From: Rhododendron vialii
Lineage: Eukaryota > Streptophyta > Magnoliopsida > Ericales > Ericaceae
Direction: 5' to 3'
Assembly (NCBI RefSeq): GCF_030253575.1
Contig: NC_080564.1
Span: forward strand, 7,546,501 to 7,610,500
Length of the DNA stretch: 64,000 nt
Positions within the stretch are counted from its first letter, which is position 1, and each line of letters opens with the position of its first letter. A program made the position numbers and the translations under genes. This document shows, in pieces, positions 36,859-49,166 of the stretch. The notes beneath the pieces were generated by a model that saw nothing but the letters and a program-made list of their open reading frames with translations, did no database searches and was not told the origin of the DNA.

Positions 36859-38709
36859 ATGGGAAATTTCAGAATGCCTTGGCTCCTGACCATAATTGTT
36901 CTCATTTTCACATTTCACAATTTCTCAGAGGCTAAGCATAATAATAATCACCCCTCGGCAGTTGTTGTCGGCACTGTTTACTGCGACACTTGCTTCCAAC
37001 AAGATTTCCCCAAAACCAGCCACTTCATTTCAGGTTCATTTCGGAATTCTTATCGATTAATTTGAATTTATTCCCATTTTTCGAATTTGGGTTTTTCCTT
37101 TCTTTACCAATCTGTTGTCTGCAATATGTGATCGGATTTTTTTATTTTTATTTTTCCCTTCTTGTGCTTAGGAGCCTTGGTTGCAGTAGAATGTGGAGGA
37201 ACAAGTTCAAATCCCACTTTCCATGAGGAAGTGAAAACAAATGAACATGGAGAATTCAGAGTCCATCTACCTTTCTCGGTATCCAAACATGTCAAGAAAA
37301 TCAAGCGATGTTCAGTGAAGCTAATCAGCAGCAGCGAGCCGTATTGTTCCATAGCCTCAACGGCAACAACTTCATCTTCACTCCATCTGAAATCAAGAAC
37401 CAAAGGAACTCACATTTTCTCGGCTGGTTTTTTCACATTCAAGCCTCTAAAACAGCCAACACTGTGTAACCAAAAACCAAGTACTCACAATTCCAAGGAA
37501 TTCAATTCCGGGGAATTCTCAACTCCAGGTCCTGGAATTCCAAATTTCAAACCAGCTACTAAAGACCCTTCGGAAATATCTGAAGTGTCAAATGGAACTG
37601 TAGCCTCACAAATCTGTTTCCCTCCAATACCACGAATTCCAGGACTGCCACCATTTCCATTTCAGCCACCACATTCACTAATACCTCCTAACCCTTTGCA
37701 GCCACCGCCTTCACAAATCTGTTTCCCTCCAATACCACGAATTCCAGGACTGCCACCATTTCCATTTCAGCCACCACCTTCACTAATACCTCCTAACCCT
37801 TTGCAGCCACAGCCTCCACATATTTGTTTCCCACCAATACCACGAATTCCAGGACTGCCACCATTTCCATTTCAGCCACCACCTTCCATGCTGCCTCCTA
37901 ACCCTCTGCAACCGCCGCCTTCAGTAATACCTCCTAACCCTTTGCAGCCTCCTAACCCATTGCAACCTCCGTCTTCACTAATACCTCCTAACCCTTTGCA
38001 GCCACCGCCTTCAGTAATACCTCCTAACCCTTTGCAGCCTCCTAACCCATTGCAACCTCCGCCTTCACTAATACCTCCTAACCCCTTGCAGCCACCGCCT
38101 TCAATAGTACCTCCTAACCCTTTGCAGCCTCCTAACCCATTGCAACCTCCGCCTTCACTAATACCTCCTAACCCTTTGCAGCCACCGCCTTCACTAATAC
38201 CTCCTAACCCTTTGCAGCCACCACCTTCAATAGTACCTCCTAACCCTTTGCAGCCTCCTAACCCATTTCAACCTCCTCCTTCATTAATACCTCCTAACCC
38301 TTTGCAGCCACCGCCTTCACTAATACCTCCTAACCCTTTGCAGCCACCGCCTTCAATAGTATCTCCTATCCCTTTGCAGCCTCCTAACCCATTGCAACCT
38401 CCTCCTTCACTAATACCTCCTAACCCTTTGCAGCCACCGCCTTCAATAGTATCTCCTAACCCTTTGCAGCCTCCTAACCCATTGCAACCTCCTCCTTCAC
38501 TAATACCTCCTAACCCTTTGCAGCCACCGCCTTCACTAATACCTCCTAACCCTTTGCAGCCACCGCCTTCAATAGTCCCTACGAACCCATTTAGCCACCC
38601 CCTTCACTGCCATCGATATTTCCTCCGAACCCCTACCCACCAGTGCCAGGGTCCACCATCCCCTAGCATTCCACCACCCTCTCCTTTAACGAAAACCTAT
38701 CTTGATTAA
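36859..38709 (+). CDS. Secreted proline-rich protein, Pollen Ole e 1/extensin-like family
   Basis: Exons 36859-37033 and 37172-38709 give 570 residues. Residues 1-25 (MGNFRMPWLLTIIVLIFTF and on to SEA) form a signal peptide. Residues about 32-140 form an Ole e 1-like domain with its cysteines (VYCDTC, VECGG, RCSVK, PYCS). A long Pro-rich tail follows: three 35-residue repeats (ICFPPIPRIPGLPPFPFQPP), then many PPNPLQPPPS units. Such proteins are exported to the cell wall, and prolines may be hydroxylated. The family matches Arabidopsis At5g15780 as I recall. Oddity: the repeat frame is lost near 38591, and the last 40 residues are non-repetitive in this frame. In the +1-corrected frame the Pro-rich character continues to a TAG at 38664-38666. 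Confidence 0.85.
37608..38585 (+). repeat. Coding tandem repeats (105-bp and 36/90-bp units)
   Basis: Three 105-bp units start at about 37612, 37717 and 37822. They are followed by alternating 36-bp units (CCTCCTAACCCTTTGCAGCC core) and shorter CCTAACCCATTGCAACCTCC units that combine into roughly 90-bp higher-order repeats. Nucleotide identity between units is high, implying recent unequal exchange. Confidence 0.9.
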
Positions 38710-40540
38710 AATAGAGTCTGTCTGACTATAATTTCCTAATAATAAGCCTTCGTTTTGTTTGTTTTAGATTTCGTCCTTTGGGTTGCGATAAAATGTCCTT
38801 GGGACTTTTTAGGAATAGATAGTTCTATGTATTGGATGTTTATGATTCGTATGCAGCATATTTGTACAAGTGAATAAAGATGAACTGGTTCACTTTTAAG
38901 ACTTATGGGCTTCTAATAAAACATCAATGAGTAATCACTTCCACAACATGGCATTGATGCGAACTGGACCTAGTCCAACTTCTGCCAAGTTTGAATTTGT
39001 GTACAGTTCAGATGTTTTTGCTGGTACCAAAAAAGGGAAGGAAGATTTGATAACAGGCTACGTAAAAGCAACTAGGAAAATTCTTTTTATGATAGCCCTG
39101 TCATGGATGCTGTGGTGTAGCCGGTGATCACGTTAATCTCCAGTTCAGTCCCGGGATGCGTCATATTCCTGTTCTTCTCTTCCATGGACACATCAGTGTC
39201 CGCAACCGTTCGATGTTGTCCACCGCACTGCTTTTTTTCCTTCAAGAAAAAGTTCAGAATAACCCCACTTGTTCTTTTGCAGCCCTGATCTATCTGCTTT
39301 AAACTTCTGAAAAGGCGGATTTTTGTTCCAGATCTTTGCTTTGTACCCCTTTCCTCCTGCCTTTCACCCTTTTTCTTGAGTTCATATTTCTCCAGACTTC
39401 GGTTTCTAAAACTTCTCTTCTCTTTACTTAGTTTCTTCCTCTAGATCAAAAGGTCCAGATTTCCCTGAGCTTTCCTTTTCTCCTGCTTTCTTTGTTTTTC
39501 CCTGGAAAAAGTTCATGGTTTCCCCATACTTCATTTCCACTTTTCTCTATGCCAGCATGCTATGTAGCGTGTACGACTTGCACCAATTTAGTGAAAAAAA
39601 AATGAAAAAATAAAGATGGAACAATTTAAAAAAAATTAGGAAAAGAACAAAGTCATGAGGGAAACCCCCAACAAACAAAACACAACCAAGCAGACGGAGA
39701 TGGGAGACATGGGAGAGATCAGAGGTCTTGACACTTTTACGATGTGAGGCCTAATTCGGACTTCAAACGTGATCTAATCAACAGAGGAGGGAGCCCAATT
39801 TATAAGACTCATCGCTTTGCCATGACGTAGGCCCCGGGCATACGACATTGTATAGGATAAGTTGGTTGAGTTTTTGATAATAAGAAACAGATTACTTTCT
39901 CTATATTGCGAGTTTGAAATTTTTTTTCTCTTGTTCTTGTTTTTCAACGCTCAATTCCCTTCATCATGAACCCTTATTGCATTCCAAGTAGAAGAGACTT
40001 GGTGGCTAGATGTAGGTCAGATGGTCCAGACAACAAAGTCTGGAGTAGCAAACTGGGACTGAAATGGAGGAAGAAAGGCCAGGTCCAAACATCCTCATAG
40101 TCCGCAGGCGGCATTGGTTCTTGATTACATACTATAACTCCATTTAACCACAGAATTGTGCTTAGACACAATAGCCAACAGATGTCTAACAGAATTGATT
40201 ATGAACATGAGAAGTTTTACAGAAGACCGTAGGAAGAATCAAAAGCATTCTTATTGTTGGCATGTAGTTTTCTCCAAAGGAGGAGGGCCAGTTTTTTTTT
40301 TTTTTTTTGAGCAAACCAAATCTTCCCAATATTTGTTTTGAAAACAAATAAACCAAAAATGAAGAACAAAGAAAAGGCTAAACGCAAGTCATAAGATAAA
40401 CTAGGCAATTCTTCTCAATTCCAACATGTTTTCAATACTAGAGAGCACGCATGGGTCACTCCAATTGATACACCAAACATCAAATACATGGTCGGTTGGC
40501 GTACGAATAAACATGGTTAATTAAAATTTGATCAACGAAA
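38710..40540. other. Intergenic region
   Basis: This contains the 3' flank of the proline-rich gene and pyrimidine-rich sequence around 39200-39560. No gene is recognised. Confidence 0.5.
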
Positions 40541-40640
40541 AAGGCCATAGCAGACCAAAGACAAAAAAAAGGCCATAGCAGACCAAAGACAATAAAAAGG
40601 CCATAGCAGACCAAAGACAAAAAAAAGGCCATAGCCAGCA
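40541..40640. repeat. 28-bp tandem repeat, about 3.5 copies
   Basis: AAGGCCATAGCAGACCAAAG plus an A-rich spacer repeats with a 28-bp period, with GGCC at 40543, 40571, 40599 and 40627. It lies just downstream of IMP3 and may fall in its 3' flank. Confidence 0.9.
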
Positions 40641-40765
40641 CCAGGCTCCTGCTTATAGGGGAGTCTAAAGGAGGAGGTAAGACAATATTGGATCTTGAAG
40701 TACGACTATGAACACTAAACCAGTACTCGGTTTCACTCTCAGAGGAGAGAAGGATCTCAACTATC

Positions 40766-43164
40766 TCAGTTCATTGCATCATAATCATCAAGCTTGTCAT
40801 TATACTCCAACACTTTTCTCTTTATCTTGGATGAATCTACCCAAGTGATGAAATCTTCCATACTTCTTGTCACAAGAAATGCTGGGTCTGTTACTGTCTC
40901 TGGACCCACTCGGATATGCCCTTGCTGTATATACGTGACTGCTTCTTTGAGGTGTTCAGCATATTTCAGCCTCACTAACACAGTTGAGAGCCTGCGCCTG
41001 CAAATGAATATATATGTATAACACAAAAGAATTGGATAATATACAAACTTCGAACACAAGAAAAACAATCCATGTGCAGCAAACAGGTATGTCATGTCAT
41101 AATCAAGTGCGACAATGGAATACACCTATAAGGGAAATTATCTCTAAAAATGTCAGAAAAGCTTATATTCCTATTGACAGTTAAAACCAAAGAATACCAC
41201 CATAATGGTGTGTGTGTTCACACAATACTAGAAACCTCAAATGCAGCTCACTTACCGGCAGAAGGACGAAACTGATAAGCGTTCACACAGGGCCAAGCTT
41301 TTTCTAGATGGTATGACCCCAATATTATACCTGGATTGCCAAGAAGCACTCGTCAAATATAGTACTGTAAATAAAAATAAGGAAAGAATGTGATACTTAG
41401 TTTAACGAAGAGGTTCCTTATAATCATGTATGTCCTGAATTGTCATTAAAACAAAAGGCACATCTGTGACCATCATAACCTTAGGGCGGGAAGAAGTTAA
41501 GAAAACGCGAAGCATTCTCTGGCTTTCCCAACCTGTTGTTTCTAAAGACTGCACTCTCTTGGCTGGATGTTGGTCCAGCCTAGTACGAGGATCCCGTATC
41601 CGGCAACTCAACCTATACGAAGGCATCAACGCCCCTTCACTAGGTTGGAGCTATCAAACTAGAATTTTGAGCCTAGGCGGCCTAATTGCCAATTGGTTTT
41701 AAGTTGGATGCTTTAACATGGTTTTTAGAGCTAGGGTTTCAAAGGCTTTTGGACAAGAGTCTCTTTGTTTAGTTGTGATCCCAAATTCCCAATGTTATGG
41801 ATCCTTTGTTTGCCTCCCCACGTGTGGGTCAAGGATTGTACATGCGTGGGAGGATTAGAGCTTGTCTCACATTGGTTAATTATAACCTCCAAAACTAGTA
41901 TATGAGCCTGAATGGCCTCTCCATTAATGGTCAATTGGTTTTGAGTTGGATGCTTTACAACATGTAAACATAAACACCAAACCATCGTGCAAATTCACAA
42001 TATCTATGCAAAGGACAGGCCAAATATCCAAAGCTTTAAGACCAAAAAAAAACATTAAACCCAGAACCTTTTGAAGGAAATAACGAATTGATTGGTTAAA
42101 AGATAACTCACAGCTTTTCCAGGAGAGCATCTGTCATCTCAACACGATAAGGGTCTCTTGGGTCCCTCTGCTTCAATATGTTCACTAATTTCTGAACATT
42201 TCTGCAGAGACCGTTGTACCTGATTCATTGATAAAAACAACAGTATAAAAAACAAACAGGTTACAACAAAGGACTTCCAACAATTAGAAATTGATCAAAT
42301 CAATTAACTCTCCATTAAAAAATTTACACAACCAATTTTTTTTCACAATTTCCATATCAGCACTAAAAACGGCAAAGTTAATGCCAAATTTGGCAGTAAA
42401 AATGGCGTTGCCAAAATGTGGGAATAAAACAAGGGTGAAGTAAGATTTTGCCATTCTTGAACACCCCGAAAATATATTTACTCAACCCCAGTGAACACCA
42501 AACAAGATTTTATTTCCTTATTCCTTTTTTTTAAGAGTTTCTCAATTCTTTATTGATCTACAAAGTAAAGGAAATGTAAAATTCATGAGCAGTCGCCTTC
42601 CCTTCAAACGTAGTTAATTAGGTCAGCACCTTGGAATTCATAAGGGATTTACTTGTCTATGGATCATTCCATTCGACCATTTACGTCCCAGCTTTACCTC
42701 GACCGTTACAATGCTTCATTGCCAATTTTTTATTTCGAATGCTTCATTGCCAATTTTTGATTTCGGCATGATATTTGGCACAAGGGTGGACTTGCTCTAA
42801 ACTCGTTAATAACGGTTAGTATAGAAGATACAAACGCTAATTTAAGACAAAACCCCAATAGCAATAAGAAATCTATCGAATCAATTCATTCTGCTTTCAC
42901 AATTTCAAATACACAATATTGCCACAATCTCAAAATCAGCACTAGAATGTGCACTTAGAGGGGATAGATAATATATACACACATATATATAGCGAGAGAG
43001 AGAGAGAGAGAGAGAGATGATTGGTACTTCTTGTAATCGTCTCGGCCGGTGACATGGTAGCGCTGCATGACCTGAGCTTCCCTGTGTCCACCTTCTCTCT
43101 TCCATTCCAGAAAATCAACCTTCTTTAACAGCTTCTTCTCGTGAAACTTCAGCTTCCTACTCAT
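40766..43164 (-). CDS. IMP3: U3 snoRNP protein IMP3 (S4 domain)
   Basis: Exons are 43164-43028, 42219-42112, 41330-41256 and 40997-40766, giving 183 residues, the normal length for IMP3. The N-terminus [19 protein letters not shown] is near-invariant in eukaryotes. It is followed by [33 protein letters not shown] and the S4 RNA-binding region in exon 4 ([34 protein letters not shown]). IMP3 joins U3 snoRNA with the pre-18S rRNA in the small-subunit processome, in the nucleolus. Intron 2 carries a TRIM element, and intron 1 has GA repeats and a truncated MITE. Upstream site II motifs fit a ribosome-biogenesis gene. Confidence 0.96.
41650..41962 (+). mobile_element. TRIM retrotransposon in IMP3 intron 2
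   Basis: A left LTR, recognisable from about 41650 to 41718 (ending TTTAACA), is followed at once by TGGTTTTTAGAGCTAG. That resembles the initiator-tRNA-Met primer site TGGTATCAGAGC. A short non-coding interior ends in a purine tract (CGTGGGAGGA) before the second LTR at 41853-41962. The 5' half of the left LTR is degenerate. The element is antisense to IMP3 and matches the solo LTR at 23984-24091. Confidence 0.78.
42380..42797. mobile_element. Truncated MITE in IMP3 intron 1
   Basis: The right end GGGTGGACTTGCTC followed by TAA is the same terminus as the AUG5 intron MITE (21141-21450), and GCCAAA/GCCATT phrases occur inside. I found no matching left end, so the left limit is approximate. 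Confidence 0.45.
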
Positions 43165-43175
43165 CCTTCCTCCTT

Positions 43176-43177
<2 letters not shown>

Positions 43178-43209
<32 letters not shown>
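43178..43209. repeat. (GA)n tract in IMP3 leader
   Basis: A GA/CT tract starts 14 bp upstream of the IMP3 ATG and would form a CT-rich 5' UTR. A second GA tract (42994-43018) lies just inside intron 1. Confidence 0.95.
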
Positions 43210-43210
<1 letters not shown>

Positions 43211-43293
43211 CTCAGGAGCTGCTGAACTCCGTTAGGGCTCTCTTACGAGACAAAACGGTTTGGGTTTGTTTGTTTACAATTCGGTTTCCAAGA

Positions 43294-43356
43294 TGGGCCA
43301 ACTATATATTCTTGTGGGCCAAAATTAGCCCATATAGCCCCAGTTAGTTAGGCCCA
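43294..43356 (-). promoter_or_regulatory. Cluster of four site II motifs upstream of IMP3
   Basis: TGGGCC occurs at 43294-43299 and 43315-43320, and its complement forms AGCCCA at 43327-43332 and GGCCCA at 43351-43356. A TATATA lies at 43303-43308. TGGGCY (site II) motifs bound by TCP factors are enriched in plant ribosome-biogenesis promoters. The cluster sits 130-190 bp upstream of the IMP3 ATG. Confidence 0.6.
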
Positions 43357-46300
43357 ATTCCACTTGAGGAACTTTTCTTGATTTCATTTGTGCTGTAATT
43401 TTTTTTTTTTTGATTCGAGCTTCTCGTTTTTGTTGTTGTTGTTGTATTCTCTACCCCCGAACTCGAATTCGGTCTATTTCGCAGCATGTGTCGATAGAGC
43501 GCATCAAGCTCGCTCTTGGTAATAGCGAGCCTTGAGAGCAACGAAATTTGTTTTCTTTAGGCTTCGTTGAATCATTAGTTAACTTACATAATTGGTCTTA
43601 ACGTTTTTGTAACTGCACTTGAGCGCAACGGAATTGGCGACGTCAATTCTTTTCATATGTGAGACCCAAAAATACATCATTAGGTCACCATATTTAGTTC
43701 TATTGTCTTCTGTTATTATTTTTCCCTTTTAAACACTTTAGTAAGACACGATTACATATTGGGATAATTGAATATACTCTGAATAAGCTACAAGGCCGAG
43801 TGCAATATTACCAATATTGCTACATCTTTACCAAAGTGTTGTACTATACAGAAGGGTGCAAGCGAGGCCCGAGCCCCTGCACATCCCTCAATTATCCCAC
43901 TAACTATACTATACTATTATATATGTTCGGAAAAAAAAACCCATGAAATTTCAAGTTATCGACAATTTTTGGGTCGTAGTTATAAAACTATACTTATGCG
44001 ATAATGTATATGTAGATAATCTCGTGTTCTTCTGAGAACTCGTAATTAGTAATTAATATTTATATTTTAGACTATAATTTTTGTTCTCAATGTAAAATTA
44101 CATGTGATTCGGGCTCCCGCTTTGGACAAATTCTGCAATGGCTCACAATAGGACCAAGAAACTTTACACTGGACCAAAAATAACCTTCGAAGTTATTGAT
44201 CTTATTTCTATTGTTATTATCTCATCATTTTTGTATGGATTTGAGCACGGTAGTTTTGATATAAATTTGGTGGGAGTATTTGGTTAAGGGGAAAATTGAT
44301 AACTTCCATTATATTTAAATTGCTATGGGTTTTTTTTTTTTGCCCCAAACTAGTGATGTATGGTATCTAAATAAAACCAAATTAAACTAAGTCTTGTGTT
44401 TCATGAAAATGTGTACATATACCAATAAGGGGTTGGTATTAGTGATTAGAAATTTAGATTTGGTTGAACAATGCCCAAGTTCAAGTCTCCGTAATCCGTT
44501 ATTGAGACTAATCTTACTTCTGACATCACTTACACGCGGCGGGACCTTAGCTTAGGTCTCGACATAAGTATTAAGTGTTGTAGGACAGATCCTTAACAGA
44601 TAACGGCGTCATGTGATGAGACAATACTCTCTGGCGGAAGTGACGTGGTATTCTTCTTGCAATTTCATTTTCGTGAACAAAGCTTAGGTCTCGACATAAG
44701 TATTATTAAGTGCAGTGGAATCTCCATCAGATATATAGCGGCGTGGTGCGATGAGACAATACTCTCTGGGGGATGTGTATATAGGGTAGTAATCTTCTGC
44801 TGGTGTGTACAGAAGACTGAGACCAATATACTTGAAAAGAGCACTCACTTTTCCTTCATATGTATAGAGCTAGTGGGAGGAGAACTATAGTTGTCAACAT
44901 CACTAGAACTGCGCTTGATCATCGGGCGCAACGAGGACCACCCTCTGGCTCCGCCAACTCTCCATTTTTGGTCCTGGTTTTCATTCAAATGCAATTCAAT
45001 CTTAGGAAGTTGAGACTTGGAAATCAAACATTTTCCATCAAGGAAAAATAAGTTAATTTTTAGTGTAATTATTGTTGAAGTGGACTTGGGCAGAGGTATT
45101 AAGAGGCCCGGCCGCGAGGGTCGAGATTTAGGACAGATACATAACATCAATGATTTGTTGAGATTTATAGGATTTTGCTTTTTTTGGTAATTACGTAAGA
45201 TTTGTAGAAATTTTTTTTTTTTTTTTTTGGTGATAGATTTGTAGAATTTTGTTCATTATGAATCTGACAACACATGCCGCAGATACATGTTATCAACTTT
45301 TTTTCGAGATAAAAGTTAGTAGTAGTTTTTAATAGGATCCTACTGAATTTTTCTCTCAAAATTACTAAACATCGTTCTACCAGTTAAAAAAAAAAAAAAA
45401 GGTTTCACAGAGTGGCTTTGTTCACTTTTGGGCTCTCGGAACCACCTCCTCTCTCAAAGCACGTTTTTAAGTAAATTTTCTCTCAAGTTATAACCCCCAA
45501 AATCTCTCTCAAAACCCTTACCAAACAATCTGCTACATACTTGCGTCGACGACGACGCAGGGTGATATGTCATTGGTTTCGCATCGTATCTCGAAAAATC
45601 ATTTTTTGGTACTGCATACCATCAAGCTAGGCCAACAAAACAAGCATTCTCATGCTCTGCTTTTCAAATTACTGAAAACGAGACTGTACCTATTATACTG
45701 CCCTTAAAGGTAAACCATTAGGATCCAAAAAATGACCCTGAACCAGATTGAACTTGAACATGAAGAACACCCCCATGTCATGGATGATGACTACCAGTAC
45801 TTCATGTGACTCAACAAAACAGGGTTTCCTCTAGTACATGTCACATGGATGCCTGCCCCATGCAATAAGGGCATGTTCCCCTTTGTCGTATGTATGCAAT
45901 ATGCATAAATCTCGCCATTTGGCATTTTAATAAGTGATTTTAGCACTCCATTAAATGGGGGAGTCTGTTGTGCACAGTATGCTTGTTGTGTAAGATTCGA
46001 ACCGTTAGATCGTGCATCCGACGACCAAGATCTCATCTCAGCAATGAACGACCGAGAGTCGTCCATTGTCGAGATGAAATCCGAGCCATTGAATACACGA
46101 TCCGACAGCTTACTTTTATGTCTTTATCCTATGTAGAATTATCAAATTACCCTTTATTTTTTAGTCGTTCATTGCCGAGATGAGATCCGAGCCGTGCCGT
46201 TGAATGCACGATCCGACATCTTACTTTTATGTCTTTATCCTATGTAGAATTACCAAATTACCCTTTATTTTTTAGTGTTCATCCACTTTCTCACACATAA

Positions 46301-48438
46301 GAAGGGCATTGTTGTAATTTGAAATAAAAAAAATACAAAGAGTGGAGTGCCAATGGCTAAAAGTATAGTGCCAAAATCAATTTCCTTTTAGGCATAGGAA
46401 GATTGGAAAAACTTCACACTACCATTGGCACATGACGTTGTAAATGGAACAGGTCATTGCTCGATAATCTGACTCTGCAAAAAATAAATTTTTTGGCTAG
46501 ATGTTGAACTCGTGATCTTATTTTGCTTACCTCTTCAAATTCTTCTCGTTATGTATAGATCCAAACAAAAGATTAACATTCTAGCCCTCTTTCTTTCTCT
46601 AGGTAGGAGGCCAACGTTACTTAAAACAATCAAATTCCCCCAGAATAAGAATGTCACCGTTCTCATTTAATAGTACAACTTCACCTTTTAGCAGTATTTA
46701 CAAGCCTCATTTCTTTCTTTTTTCGAGGATCGAGGGTACTCGGGCCAGTTTACGCGCATCTCAACTAACAGTTTACGCGCATCTCAACTAACTTCCTTCC
46801 CGGTTCGGTCAAAGACAAGCCATCCACGCCGGCATATATTAGAGGATTCCCAAGAAATTAATATGTTGCAGCCTGATCTCAAGAATCGAATCATGATCAA
46901 TTGTATAAGGAACAAACTTACCAACCAACCGGACTAAGCCCTTGAGGCTACCTAAGCCTTCATTCAAACTCACAAAAATACTGCTAAAAGTTTGCTAGTG
47001 CGCCATCCCACACTAAAATGTGGGTTTTTTGTGGACCAAAAGCTGGAATGAGCTGTGCCTATATCAACTAGTAATTGTGTCCATTTTTGATGTACTATGT
47101 TATCGTGTAATCAATATATGATCATGGTAACATTTTTTTTGTAAATTATCTTCTTTCCAAAAATGTGAGTGAAAAAAAATTGGTTACGAGGGGATTCCGT
47201 AAAAGTTATGTTGAATGTATTTGAATCCTTCGATTTGGTATCGCAAGTTTTGAAATTGCTCTATCTGTCCATAGTATCTAGCGTCGAACATTGTTCGTGC
47301 AAAAAATCAAGGTAGTTGGGTAACTCTAGCTAGTCTTTGAATAACGAATAGAACAAAATTAAGCTAGTCGGGTTATGAAAATGAAGTATGGCGGCTAGAA
47401 TTATCCAAGCATCTCGATATTTTTGTGGATGATACGTTGTGCCGCCGTCTGATCTATGGCGGGCACATCGAGACCTAATTACAGGGTCCATTTAGATAGG
47501 CGGAGCCAATTCAAATACCGATTTAAATTGTTCCATGCACATATTAAAAGTGGGCATCATTTGGTGAGAAATACACAGATTTCTTTCGTAATATATTGTT
47601 GACAATTATAGGCTATGCTACAATTGACGTCAAAAGTATACAATTAAAAATCAATTGAAGTACGAAGTTAGAATTTACAAAAACACTTTCATGTGGGAAT
47701 GGATTGTATATTGTTCTCGTTAGCTTTTTTGGGAGCTTTTTGGGCTTTTTGAGTTTTGTCTCTATTCAAATATTTTTAGCGTTTGTTAGTCTTGTACAAA
47801 AGGCTCGGTGAGTTCCGGGTTACTGGGTGACTTCCACTTCTTTTCACTTATCGCTTATCTTAAGGTAAGATATTTAGTATTGATTGACCTTCTGTTTTAC
47901 GATGACCACAACTAGGAAGAATTAATTTATACTTGCTACAAAATCTAGATAAACTGATAAGAGTTAGGCCTCCATTGGGATAACTTTTCGGTAGTCTTTT
48001 TGGTTATTTTCTCTTAATTTTTATTAGATTTGGGTATAATTTTTATATCATATCGTCCGGCTAAACGAGAGGAATTGAAAAATGTATAAAAGTAAAGCTC
48101 AAAATTAAAAATTAAAAAAAAGTTCACTAAAGACGACCAAAAAGATACAAAAAACCATCTTTTCAAAAAAGACAATTTTTTTCCTTTTTTTTGTCCTATA
48201 TAATTTTTTTTTTCAACTTTGGTTTCGTTTTTGCACCTTTATGATTTCCCTCGTTGAGACGAACGATGTGACACAAACATGTACACATATTTAATAGTAA
48301 AAATTAAGATAAAATAACAAACAAAAAAGGTTGCCAAAGTCGATGAAAAAATAGCCTAAGGGGCCTTAAATGAATACTTGTCAATTGTCATATATAGGAG
48401 CCATCTTAACACAAAGCATAACAGAAGTAAAAGACTAA
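43357..48438. other. Intergenic region with local duplications
   Basis: No gene is recognised. Local duplications are seen: about 44545-44650 against 44680-44775 (GTCTCGACATAAGTATTA, GATGAGACAATACTCTCTGG); 46065-46280 with a 106-bp period; and 46746-46791 with a 23-bp period (CAGTTTACGCGCATCTCAAC). About 48000-48270 is a dispersed repeat related to 17990-18230. All other ORFs here are short and without resemblance. Confidence 0.5.
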
Positions 48439-48762
48439 GGGCGCTGCTATTCGCAGCCCTCTATTTACTCTCATAGCCCGTTAAAAATTTTCAATTATAC
48501 TTGATAGTTAGTTACCGAAATTGAGATATATTTTCAGCATCCAATTATCGAAATATAATATTTTTTTCAACAGATGTTTACCGAAAATGCATGTTCGGCA
48601 GTTGTTTACCGAAAGTTAAACATATTTTCGACATGTAGTTACCGAAATATAATCTTGGTTTCAACAGCAATTTACCGAAATATTATTTATGATTTTCAAC
48701 AACCATTTACCGAAATGTAGTGGGCTACGGGAGAAAATAAAGGGCTGCGAATAGCGGCACCC
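48439..48762. mobile_element. 324-bp hAT-like MITE with 8-bp TSD
   Basis: The left end GGGCGCTGCTATTCGCAGCC and the inverse of the right end (GGGTGCCGCTATTCGCAGCC) extend to TIRs of about 45 bp. A perfect 8-bp duplication AAGACTAA flanks it (48431-48438 and 48763-48770). The interior is built of degenerate units of about 60 bp around TTTACCGAAAT. An 8-bp TSD points to hAT. Confidence 0.88.
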
Positions 48763-49166
48763 AAGACTAAAATATATGCACGTGTGAACTCATTAAATGT
48801 TTTTTCTTTAATAACGCTTTCTTCTTTGTTTTTTGACCAAATTCTATTTTCTAAAAAGTACTCTGTATAAAAGAAATGGGCTCGGAAAGGGTTTGGCTTG
48901 GTGGCAAGGCCTAAAACTAAGGGTCATCATTTAGCCCGAAGCTCGTGGCCCGCCCGAAGCCTGTCCAGTCCATCGGGCTTTTATCCGGTCCGAGTCTGTG
49001 AAACGGGCGGCCCGGCCCGGCCCGTAGTTTGTAATGGGCTGGCTTGGGCCTATGAATTTTTACTCGGCCCGGCTCGTGAGCCTGCCCGTGGTGCCCACCC
49101 AATAGCCCACCCACGGGCCCGCCCATTAGCTCAAAATCCCACAAAAATCCTTTCTTTTTTCCCTTT

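Noticed and set aside
40541..40640. Regular 28-bp repeats resembling a CRISPR array
   Set aside because: Units are directly adjacent with no unique spacers, in a plant nuclear context; a simple tandem repeat.
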